This document shows positions 47,301 to 58,000 of a stretch of DNA of 64,000 bases, piece by piece. This DNA is from Cucumis sativus (lineage: Eukaryota > Streptophyta > Magnoliopsida > Cucurbitales > Cucurbitaceae), in assembly GCF_000004075.3 (NCBI RefSeq), contig NC_026657.2, forward strand, positions 1,612,001 to 1,676,000, written 5' to 3'. The translations under genes were made by a program, and so were the position numbers. Each line of letters starts with the position of its first letter. The stretch's first letter is position 1. Under the pieces are notes generated by a model, which was not told the DNA's origin, made no database searches, and saw only the letters and a list, made by a program, of their open reading frames with translations.

Positions 47301-49088
47301 CCTTTGTAATGTGTTAAATCCTTGAGCTTTAACTAAAATTTACATCAAAACCGGACACAGTTCTGCAAACCAAGACTCTGGATTCTGTTCTTGTCTCATA
47401 GAGTAAATGATATCAGACCCAAAAAATAAATGTTGTGTAAGACTGACATCTTTGCTATAATACAATAGAAAAGGGTTTCACATGATAATAACATATCCAT
47501 AGCATCACCTAAAAGCGATTTAAGCTTCAACATGAATAAATTGCAGAAACTGAAATGGAGCAAAAAAAAAAAAGAAAAAAAAAGAAAACTAAAATTTCCA
47601 CTAACAATTAAAATGATCCAAAAAATTACATCCTTCCATCAATTTACAGCATATAAAAATGCACTAAACCACCAACCTGCCTTTGTCATTTCTGAAGGTG
47701 ATATTCGTGCAGTATAATATGTTCCTCTGGTGCTAAGTTCCTGAACAGTAAATCTACATAAACCTTCTAGCACAACGGTATATGTCACCCTTCCACTCGG
47801 TTTCTCCACTCCTCTAGACAGCTGCAAGGCACGAGCAGCAACACCCCTGATAGAAAGAATTTTAGACAACCAGCATCTCAACTATTACCCCATCTTTCAT
47901 TTTGCAATATTACACATACAGAATTGTGTATTGAATTATATGGAGAAGAGAGATATCCAAAACAATGAGAAAAAGTTGCAAGAGAAAATAACTTATTCTC
48001 CTATCTGATGGTTTAAACAGAAACAACTAAATTATGAAATGACAAAATACAAATAGACATTATACCTTGAATGCCATTGAATAACTTCCTGATGATTTTT
48101 CCCATCTACTCTTTGTGAGTCAGAGGTTCCAGATTGAACCCTTGAGCTACGATCTCCAGAATCACTTCCCACACCTAACCATTATAATTATTCCCGAAGC
48201 AGTTTAATAACTCATTCCCCGCCATGCCATAATCAAGCAATACAAACAGATCATACAAACAAAAAATTCCTCATACAACATGATTTCCAACCAAAATGCA
48301 GCCACCTAAGCCTAAATGATTCATAAAATACCCAGGAACTTGACTACCTTGAGATAACACAGGGACAATTGCCGGTGCATCAGCATCATCTCGAACTGGA
48401 AGAATACCAATTAATCCCTTCTCTTCTCGCTGCCACAACTCTTGCTCCACCAACTTCACACTGCATCCATAGTAAAACATTTTTCAAGTCAACCTTCAGT
48501 CAACTTCCATAAAACGTATACAATTTCGCAACAAAAGAATCAAAGTAGGACCGATAGCATCAGATTTTCAAAGTAAAGAAAATAATTCAAAAGGTTCAAA
48601 CTAAGCTCCAACTTAAACTACGAACTAATTATCAAAAGATACAGACAAAAGTCAAACACAAACAAAATTCTCCCACGCTATACCGTACAGACGAAAAAAA
48701 AAAAAAACAGGAAAATTGACCAGAATAAAATTCCAGTTCAAACAAATTCCTCAATCTCATTTCAACAAGAATCCAAAAACTGATATCAACGGAGTTAAGT
48801 GATGATCCAAAGTACCAGGAAAGAAAAAAAGGCCAAAACCGCTGAAACCGAAACCAAGGCAATCAGAGTTTTTTTGGAGCTCGACAAAACAACATCATGA
48901 TTACTGAAATTATGCATCGCCGGAACAACCACAAGAAAAAGAAAAATAAAGGTGCAATCAGTAGCATTTGTTAAGACATACCTGCTGGATGAAGTGCATC
49001 GAATCCGAATAATGGCGCCAGGTAAAAGGACCTTGTTTCTGAAAGGAAGAATCCCGAGTCGACTCGGTAACTCAACCGATTCCACCAT
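38301..49088 (-). CDS. LON2: Lon protease homolog 2, peroxisomal
   Basis: ATP-dependent serine protease/chaperone of the peroxisomal matrix. Seventeen coding exons (minus strand: 48982-49088, 48348-48460, 48066-48174, 47677-47846, 46144-46235, 44875-45054, 44697-44780, 43705-43829, 42798-42999, 42503-42709, 41953-42083, 40963-41176, 39791-40090, 39281-39475, 38947-39192, 38554-38655, 38301-38384) give 886 residues; plant LON2 is about 888. The N-terminal LON domain starts [19 protein letters not shown]. Walker A GPPGVGKT is at 408-415, Walker B MLLDEID near 472-478. The protease domain has PKDGPSAG with nucleophile Ser782 and GGIKDK with Lys825, the catalytic dyad. The C-terminus is SKL, a canonical PTS1 signal, which separates it from organellar LON1. 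The start codon opens the first conserved block. Intron 6 is GC-AG. Confidence 0.98.
41690..41815. repeat. Degraded short transposon-like element in LON2 intron 11
   Basis: Text such as CATACTATCATAACACTAG, then TATTATAATACTAGGATTAT and CCCCCAAACGCCCC resembles other short elements in the window (about 57140-57420). It is probably a non-autonomous DNA element; its ends were not fixed. Confidence 0.35.
44781..44874 (-). other. GC-AG intron 6 of LON2
   Basis: On the minus strand exon 6 ends CATTTACAG and the intron begins GCAAGTTTTG, a perfect GC-donor consensus. Exon 7 begins TCGATACGTGTAGC after GCAACAG. The join restores the conserved [12 protein letters not shown] block. No GT alternative keeps the frame. 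The intron is 94 bp. Confidence 0.92.
46460..46570 (-). mobile_element. LINE 3'-end fragment in LON2 intron 4
   Basis: On the minus strand, TTGTAATCACCTATAGG leads into TTTATCAATGAAATGTTCC and then an A-rich tail (plus-strand T run at about 46468-46489). This is the usual look of a plant non-LTR retroelement 3' end with poly(A). Only the tail is visible and no coding is left. Confidence 0.45.
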
Positions 49089-49260
49089 GATTGCAATTGA
49101 TGAAGAAGAGAGAGAAAATGAAGTTTACAAAATCAAAGAAATTAAGAGAGAGAGAGAGAGACGTGTGTGGCAATGGTGTGTAGATGGAGTAGGGGAGGTT
49201 TAACGGATCAAAACGACGACGTTGAGGTTTGCAAAAACATTCTGAATCTCTTTCGATTCA
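49089..49260 (-). promoter_or_regulatory. LON2 5' leader with CT repeat
   Basis: Directly upstream of the LON2 start on the minus strand is a CT microsatellite (GA on the plus strand, about 49145-49161) in a leader-like segment. The transcription start is not defined. Confidence 0.5.
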
Positions 49261-51373
49261 GTTTTTTTCTTTTTCTTCCTCTCGTCGTTGGAATTATTTA
49301 AAATGAGTTGGGTTTTGTAGAAAAGCCCTTTAAGACTTACATAATTTGATTTTCACCTCGGTTTGTTTTGGAAATTTCTTTAACGGACCCCACAAAAAAG
49401 AGAACACACAAACACACAATATCTTCTTGATAAGGCGGTTGTGGAGTTTTGGATCAAACTCCAACTTCAATGCTGCCCTCACCTCTCATTTATTGTTATT
49501 AGGTCCATAAGTAACCTATCCGTACACCTTTTGTTTTAGCCTTTAGGGCACCCTTTGGCTACGTGTGCGTATTATTAGCCATTACGAGCCATACAAGAAA
49601 ACAAACTAATTTAAAATTCATATCATAGTTGGTTTTTTAGTATTAAAATTGAATTTCTCCATTTGTATTGGAAGGAAACAGAAAAATATTGGTTTGAATC
49701 CGATTTTGATTGGAGAATGCTTTTTAAAATTAAATTATTTATTAGGTGGTTTTTAGTATTTCAACTATTATGGTGCATTTATATCTTTAGGGTAAAAAAA
49801 AAGGTCAATTATTATGTACATGCATGTTCTTTTTATTTATAATAGTGTTAAAAATTAAAAATGTCAAATAGCAACATTAAAAAGAAATAGACAGTTTTAA
49901 TTTAAAGTTAGCAATAATGATGCATTCAAAACAAATTGGAGAGTAACAATAAAAATTTGGAAGAAAAAATAGAATTGCCAAAAATCGAGAATCAATTGAT
50001 TGTTTTATTGTTTTTTTACATTGGTTTGGATATTTTTTATGTTTAAAATCAATTGATTTGATTTGTTTTTTTGATAGTTCTAAATTCGACAATATTGAAC
50101 TAACTATCACACCTAGTGAGCGTGATAAGTCGAAAAATCGAGTCGGTCAACCAAAATAAACCAAAGTGAAGGTGGTCGATCAGAGATAAAGTATTCAACA
50201 ATGCGGTTAATCCTAATACTTTTTAAATTTTTTGAAAGTTTGTACTTTTTCATAGTTGGGTTGATTGACAATCACTAAATTGACCATTGTTGGTTTGGCA
50301 GCGCTTTGATAATTTGAAAGCCAACTCCAACCAATTGATACTCATGAAATGTTTGACCTACCTACTCAATAATCGTAAAATGTAGATTAAAAAACGTAAG
50401 GTAGAATTATTTGATAAATGTGAAAGAAAAAAACTAGATAGGAAGATTAAGTTTCTTTTTATAAATGTGTTAGCACCTATTATCAAAATTGAATTGTTTG
50501 CACCACTTTTAGTATTTAGTTTCAGTATTTTTGTTTCTAATAAACCATAAATTTAATTGTTTAAGTCAAATTCAGCTTAACTGATTTCATTGTATTATTA
50601 TAAACTAAGAGACCGATGATTTAAAAAATAAAATTCGTTTGTTCAAAACATATTTCTCATTTGTTTAAAACAGTCAATTCTTTAAAATCGATTTTCATCC
50701 AAATTAATTAATAAATATAATATATATTTTATTTGACTTTATTTGTAATTTACATGTAACACCATTCAACAGATTGAACTAAACAGTTTCTTAAAATAAC
50801 AAAACACAAGTAAACAATCCTTTAAAGTAACTAAATAGTTACAAATTTAAAAGTTTAGACATTTATCAAACATTTAGAAACGTTGGGTAAATTATTATAG
50901 TTTACATTATAAAAGCTATTTTAGCTTAAAAAGTAAATATTAAACCATATTTAAAAAAATTAATAAACATCAAACAATCGTAAATGATTGTTAAGTTGTA
51001 GAAAATAGTATTTCAGGAGTTTACTCGAACATTTCTTAATAAATTATACTCAAGGGTTTGTTAATAAAGTTGGGGTTGGTGAACAAGCAAGAAGAGTTTT
51101 TTAAAGAAAAGACTACACTCGAAAGTCTATTAATTATTGTTATCATTTAATTAGGATAACTTAAAGTAAAAGGAAGAGAATAATTATGTGTTTTAATGAT
51201 TAGTAGATTTATGGATAATATGATATTTCCATATAGGAAATTTCATAGACAGTTTCGTGGAGTTTAAATTAGGGAAAAAGAGAATAAATAACGTGTAGCA
51301 GGTGGCAGCCGCCTTGTTTTGGCTCTTCAGTTCATACCTACTTGGACTTTCAGGTGATTACGTGGCAATCATC

Positions 51374-51396
51374 GGAGTTGCTGACATAGCAACTCC
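51374..51396. repeat. Perfect 9-bp stem-loop
   Basis: GGAGTTGCT, GACAT, AGCAACTCC: a perfect 9-base inverted repeat around a 5-base loop, inside a patch less AT-rich than its surroundings (about 51296-51430). The patch has no long ORF. Confidence 0.6.
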
Positions 51397-51724
51397 TACA
51401 TCACTCTATGCCCACTTCCACTTCAATTTGATTTAAAGGGTTCTTTTTTTTCCTTCTTTTTTTACGTTTTAAATTTTGTTAAATTTCGTAATTAATTAAA
51501 TGTTTTATTTTATACTTTAATTTTGTTACATTCAAATTCATTCTCTAATTCTCTACCGTTAATGTTTAAAAGTGATTTTAATCATTTTGAGGTGGTTTTG
51601 GTCAAATATAATGGTTAGTTTAGTCTAAAGAAAATCACTTTTTAATCATGCCCATTTTTTCTCTTTCATTTTACTCCACTTTTTAATTTTTCTTTTTTAT
51701 AGATTACATATATGTGTGAGAGAT

Positions 51725-51928
51725 AAAAAAATCGTAAAAAGTAGAAAATTTAATAAAATAATTATAATATATACCAGAATTTTCAGATTGTATCAATAAT
51801 AAACATTAATAATCACTAATATGTTTCTATTAGTGATATTGATATACATCAGTGACTATAAATTCAAAATATTACTATAACTTGCAAATATTTTAATTTA
51901 TTTTACTATTTTTAAAAATATTTCTTCT
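51725..51928. mobile_element. MITE-like element, AAATATTTACA-related family
   Basis: AT-rich inverted-repeat-type sequence with internal TTAGTGATA/TATCAC-type words and an end CTTGCAAATATTTTAATTTA followed by TTTTTAAAAATA. It resembles the element at 14168-14345. Borders are approximate. Confidence 0.4.
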
Positions 51929-54208
51929 AAAAGAATATATTTCACAGTAAAACTTATCTGGAAGAGTATGAAATGAATGTGTATTTAAAAGTGATTTTAA
52001 TAGATTTAATCTTAATTTATCTTACCAAATACAAAAAGAAGAGAAAAACAATTAAACTTCTTACACAATCACATTTTGATTCTTCCAAAATCTAACATCA
52101 ATTCCACCCTAAACCTAAAATGCAAATATATAATTTTAAGAGCTACATTTTAACTCATATAGTTTAATTAGTGAGATTTTTCTTTTCAAAAAAATAATAG
52201 AGTTTTTATTTCAAGTATCATGATTTAGTCGGATGTCACATACCATTATATTATACTAGCGTTCTAGTATTCTTTTGTCGAGCAATATTTTAAATGTATA
52301 TCTACACCCGCATAAAATACTTTCGTATAATATTTTTTCTTTTAAATTTTAAGAATAGAAGATAAATAATTTTTAAAGACTAAACATATAATATAATTTG
52401 GTTTGTCTCATCTTTACACGATATTTGAATGTACTTTGTAAGATTGGGGGACAATTATTTTAAAATTACTTCAAACAACCTCCCCATCATAATTTTCTTA
52501 CACATTTTTCAAAGCCTACTTTGGAAAAAATATCTCAATCAAATATACCAATATTTAATATAACTTTCTTGTTTGAATCTCTTTTTCTAGAAATTAGTAA
52601 ATGTATGTATATAAATAATGGCAACTTGTATGTGTGTGTCAATTATTTGGTTCTCTAAAGTTGACTTGGATAAGCCTTTGTACGTGTAAACATGTGTGTG
52701 ATTAATTAGACCTACTTAGCTTTTGTATTATTCCTCTTAATAAATGAAGAAGAAAATTTTATTCCTATTTTTTATTTGAAAACTTTTGAAGTTAGGTGGA
52801 CCTATTTTCCACTCTTCAATTAATTAAATGTTTATAGATTCTACCTCGACTTAAAGGAACGTCTAAGTTCATGTTTACGTGTGATCTTGAGTTCGATTAA
52901 AGCATATTTTCAGTTTTATGATTTCAATAAAAAAAAAAAAAATGGATGTACAGTTTGGATTGAGTTATCCACTCATTTGAATTGGATTGGATTCAGATAA
53001 ATGATAACCTATCGATTAGGTTAGTTCATGAAGTTTACCTAAAATAACTCAAAGTTATTATTAATATTAAAAAATATATAAGTGTCTACCAATTTTAACT
53101 CTAAAATTCTCGTGAATATAAACGTGACAATTGAACTTGAATTTGAATTTAAAAAATTAATTAAGTAACCTATTCAAGTTAATATTTTCAACTTTTCAAC
53201 AATCCATCATGTGGCATTTTATATATGGTCGGCCCACCGTCCACCCACCCATCACTCGTCAATGCATGCCACATCAAATTTCTCATTCTAAACTTCTCTT
53301 TTAGATACCAACTTATTCGTTTAATGTCAAATATGGGCGATTCAAAGTGTTTTAAAACACTTAAGTCATTTATAAATAAATGTTTGTTATCATTGAAAAC
53401 ATGTGGTATGATTGAATTGCATCAACCTAATTAACAATAACACATATATCTCTATTTTATTTAAACTGCCTTCAAAATACACGGATCTAATTCGTGATGT
53501 AGTTATATTAATTTTACATTTAAAAATTAAAAATGTGTAATCGACCTATATGAAAAACACAAATAAATTAGAAGTAGTTGAATTGCTAAGTAATTACACT
53601 ACAAAATCTTGTATATTTAAATTCATTTGGGTGAAATAATTAATTGACACTCCAACTACTCCCCCATTCATTTTACTTTTTTCAAAAAATTCCATTTACA
53701 CATTTTTCTAACTCAAATAATTCAAACAAGTAAATCTTCCTTGAGCTAATAACAAAAATCCTCAAATTAAAGCTTAGTTCAACCCTACCAAAAACACCAA
53801 ATTAACGTCAACCTTCCATAACATTTTTTCATCTCAAATCACCTCAAAACTTTCGACAGAATCAAACTATCCAAGCTAAGTAAACTTAAACTCGACGTCA
53901 ATTTAATTCATTGATTGATGGTAGGCACCCAACCTCTTCAAGCCTCCAATTTCAATATTTTAACATTAAGACAATATGAATTTGCAATATTTAAACTAAT
54001 CAATAAATTGAACCAAAATAAAATTTATAATAATAATAATAATAAAACATAAAAATAATAATAAGAAAAAAGAGATGTGGATATATAAATTAAATAGTAT
54101 CTACCACATGTATGGATTTATGAAAATGAGGTGCTCTTATCTCTCTTGCATTAAATGTTATCCAACCCTTATCCATTCTCATCTTTATTTTTCATTCCTA
54201 TCTATACC

Positions 54209-54209
54209 C

Positions 54210-54240
<31 letters not shown>
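54209..54240. repeat. (ATT)n microsatellite
   Basis: About ten ATT units, followed by a mixed CT/TA repeat tract (about 54241-54265). Confidence 0.9.
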
Positions 54241-54241
<1 letters not shown>

Positions 54242-54663
54242 CTATCTCTCTCTATATATACACACATTTACATATACATACACAGTAAGCAAATGTGGAA
54301 AATATTATGATTTTATTTATAACTTTTATGATTAACTTACTCTTTAGATTGGAAGTGTTTATTTGGCATCAAAGCCAACATTGAATTTTCTTTCGGTTAA
54401 GCCCTTAAAATTTGGATATTTTTTTAAGTTAAAAATTTATTAATATACTTATAATCGAGATTTTTATTAATTGAAAACTAGAATGTGATAATATTAAATA
54501 AGTATATTTTTTAATAGGATAACAATAAAGCAATAGAATTCATTTGAAATGCTTAGGACCATTTGTAATTTTAGTCTCAAATTAAATTGTGTAGTATAGT
54601 CTGAATATGTTTAAAATGCAAAAAGGAAAGGAAAAAAAGAAGAAGAAAGAGAAACGAACTCGG

Positions 54664-54732
54664 AGGCCCAATATAGGTTGAGCCGATAGAGAAGGCCCAA
54701 TAAAGGAAGCCCAAAAGCAAAGGGTTGGGCCG
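54664..54732. promoter_or_regulatory. Cluster of site II (GGCCCA/TGGGCC) elements
   Basis: GGCCCAAT at 54665, GGCCCAAT at 54694, AGCCCAA near 54708 and TTGGGCC near 54725 form a tight cluster about 300-370 bases before the start codon. Site II elements bind TCP-type factors and are typical of plant housekeeping promoters. Confidence 0.6.
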
Positions 54733-54774
54733 AATGGAAGATTATATTTAATTTTCATAAAATAAAAATAGGAA

Positions 54775-55023
54775 ATGCCACGAAAACCGTTTAGGGAAGG
54801 GGGACTGAATGCTCGCCGGATCTCTTTACAGTTTCCCACCGTCGCCGATTTCCCGATCTGTTACCGCCAAACTCAAAACAAAACACTAACAAATAACCCA
54901 AAAATCTCCCGCCTTTCAACAAATTTTCAAAAATTCTTCACCAATTTCCCAATTCCCATCCTCTTTCTAGCCCTTCCCCTCCAAATCCCCCCTCCTTTCC
55001 TCTTCTTTCTTCTTCTTCTCTAA
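54775..55023 (+). CDS. Possible uORF upstream of the SHI-type gene
   Basis: An 82-codon frame starts MPRKPFREGGLNARR and stops only 7 bases before the main ATG. It lies downstream of the promoter-like site II cluster, so part or all of it may be in the leader. The second half is a low-complexity hydrophobic and proline run. No conservation is known. Confidence 0.25.
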   Translation: MPRKPFREGGLNARRISLQFPTVADFPICYRQTQNKTLTNNPKISRLSTNFQKFFTNFPIPILFLALPLQIPPPFLFFLLLL

Positions 55024-55030
55024 CCCTTGC

Positions 55031-58000
55031 ATGGCGGCTCCGTCGCCAACCCTTAGCAACAACAGCTCTGACACTGCCACCACCACTGCCGGCGCGGTTG
55101 CGGCTAACGTCGCTGTTTCCCCCAATCACTTGGCCAACCGTACAGGAACGCCGCCCAAGACTCTCCGCGGCCTTAACAAACCCAAGTGTAGGGTTTGTGG
55201 GAATGTTGCTCGTTCCAGGTTTAATAATCTCTTCACTTGCTGCTTCCTCTCCTTTTGACTTGAATTTCATCTCTCATGCGCTTGAAACCCTAGATTTGTT
55301 TTGTTTGTGGATTGTTTTCTTCAGCTTAGTATGTATAGGACGGTACTTGGGAAATTTTCGAATTTAACGTCTACTTGTCTTACATTTTCTCATAAGTAGA
55401 TTTGGTTATATTATTTGGCCCTTGCATTAGCTGATTAGCTGATTTGATATTTGATTTGCAAGTCATTGTTTAGAATCTCCAACAATATTATCCTAAACAG
55501 AAATGTGCGTGCAGGTGTCCTTATGAATCATGCAAGAGCTGTTGTGCGAGAAACCAGAACCCATGCTATATTCACGGTAAGAAACTGATCTATCTATTGG
55601 CTACACTGTTACTCTGTTTTTGTTATTTATTTCTTGCCATGGGATATCAGTTTTAGCGAATGTCAATTTGTCTATCATGGATTATTCGTGTTTGTGTGTG
55701 TATGTGTGGTGTGTTGAATCTTCACTTCCATCTCTGCCCTTTCTGAGTATAGGGATGGGATTATGCGGTTGTGGTGGGGATACATCCCTTATAACCTTGG
55801 AACACTCTAGCTAGAAAAGGAACGAATGATTCTCAGAACACAATATTCACTTAATGTTTCGAAAGGAACTCATATTAGGGACTGAAAGTTGCTATTTTTT
55901 TGGTTTGAAAGAGGCTTATGTGTATATGAGAGTGGTGATGTTAAGATTTAAGAAAACTCGAGATGATATTTTCTTCTCTCTATGTAATCACTGTGATCAG
56001 TAATTTTTGGTCCACTTAAAGATTTTTATAAATTCTTTGTAGTTAAATTGAGGCTTATGTATTGCACCACTCTTAGGATAAAAAATCCTTTACATTGCTT
56101 TAAGCCATTTAAAACATTCAAATTTTATATTTGGATTGATTTCTAGAGGGGTTGAGACTGCCTGGAAGATATATGGTTCCTCGATAGGTTCTATAGTCTC
56201 TCTTTGGATTTGATGTACAATGATTTTGTAATTACTCTTTAGGTCTTATTTTGTGAGATCTGATTCCCTTTTTTTGTTTTAGTTTGGCTTTTTTGCTAAA
56301 CTATTTTGAGGAATGCCTCTTGTATGCTTCTATTTCTTTCTATAGAAGCTAGAATATATATCATCTTTCTTGTGAAAGATGGATTTACATTCAAAAGCCA
56401 TCAAGTGCACCTAGGGCCTTTTGCTTTGCTCATCCTTATCGTCTAAGAAGCACATATACTAAGTTTGGCTAGCGCGTCTGAGTCCAACATGTGTTGGACG
56501 CTTGAGCACTCCGACATTAGTTGGACACATATTGGACACTTGTTGGTGCAATGAATGTGTTAGACACTAATTGTACACAGTGTTTCAAGGCGTGCGCCTT
56601 GGGTCGCTTAAGGCGAGAGGTGAGGCAATCTTTGGTTGTTGCGGTTTGAATGCAGCTAAGGCAAGCTCCTTCAACCAGACGCTCGCCTAACTGTTCCCTG
56701 TTGTTGCCTTGATATGCCTTTTCCCTAAGATAAGATCAACACCTGTCCTCGTTTCCCTTTTTTTTTTCTTTTGATGTATCAAAACATGAGAAATAAAAAA
56801 GCCTAGTGAAAGAGACAAGAAAAAAAGAAGTATAGAAAAAAACAAAGGAATAGAAAGAAGTTCCCTCTTTAATAAAAGAAAAGACAAAGGAATAGAAAGA
56901 AAGAAGAAGAGAATGGTTGGAAGGAGAACAAAAGAACGTAAATAGTTACAGAAAAGTTGATAATAAATAGAAAGAAGAAGGAAAGGCAGTAGAAGGAGAG
57001 TCTAATTCGAGACACAAGTTGGCTGCATGAAACCGCCATATGACATTATTACTAAGAACTAAGGAGAATTTGTGATAGCTTGAAATTTCCATTTGGCAAT
57101 TTCCTCACATAAGTAATAAATACAGGGCTTTATATTCAGGAGGCTTATAGGGCAAGAAGTTGGTTATCGTAGTCCTAGGTTATTATAGTTGGTTTATAAT
57201 AGTTTGTGTTTTAGGTGTAGATTATTTTTGTTTAAGTTATAATAGTATGTATGTGAGGTGTAAACTATTTTAAGAAAAAGAAATAATGAATGTAAAATAG
57301 TAAAAACGGTAGCAAATAGGAGAGGAATGGGGTTTGAAATATAGGAAAGTATAAAATAGTATTCACTGTAGCAAGAGATGGTTATTATAGTCTTGAATAT
57401 GCTTGCCCAAACGGCTCCTTAAAGGTTGCATGGTTAATGGGTAATATTAGGCTTGCCCCAAGGGGTGGTTATTAGCAAATAGGAGGGAAAGGGGGTTTGA
57501 AATAATTGCGTAGTTTTCCTTAGAAATGTTTAAACTCATTATATAACTGATTGGGTGGAGTATTTTATGCTTCTCTTTCTCTCTTTTTATTATAAACCGA
57601 AGTTTCATTAAAGATTAATTAAAAAATACAAATGTTTACTGCAAGAAAAAAGCGAGAAACGAAATAAAAGAAATTACAACAAAAGGGCTGTAATAATTTA
57701 GAAAAGTGATGATAGGTAATCACTAAACTCCTTACTCATTGACATCTAAAGGTAGGCATTAGGCTTAATCAAGATTTGCTTCTCTTCAAAAGGGCTTTGT
57801 GCCCCTTTTAAAATTCCCCACCTTGCAAATTGGACTTGAAAATTGATCTCTATAAGACCTGCGATCTCTGAGTAACACTAACACCTGCCTAGAGGTTGCA
57901 TGTTCAAAGCTTTGAGTGAGCTTAAATAAGGACAAATCCTCAATATCTCCAAAGTCAGAGTCCTGGGGTGGGTATGCACATTATTTTATTTTATCTATCT

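Larger units (their letters stand above)
49260..54650. other. AT-rich intergenic region between LON2 and the SHI-type gene
   Basis: About 5.4 kb without a recognisable gene. It holds an island of more balanced composition at about 51296-51430 with a perfect hairpin, a MITE-like element near 51725-51928 and an (ATT)n microsatellite near 54209-54240. Open frames are short and low-complexity. Confidence 0.65.

Noticed and set aside
57860..57960. B-box-like GGTTGCATGTTCAAAGC suggesting a tRNA-derived SINE
   Set aside because: The flanks do not fold as a tRNA and the stretch lies within or beside a LINE relic; evidence insufficient.
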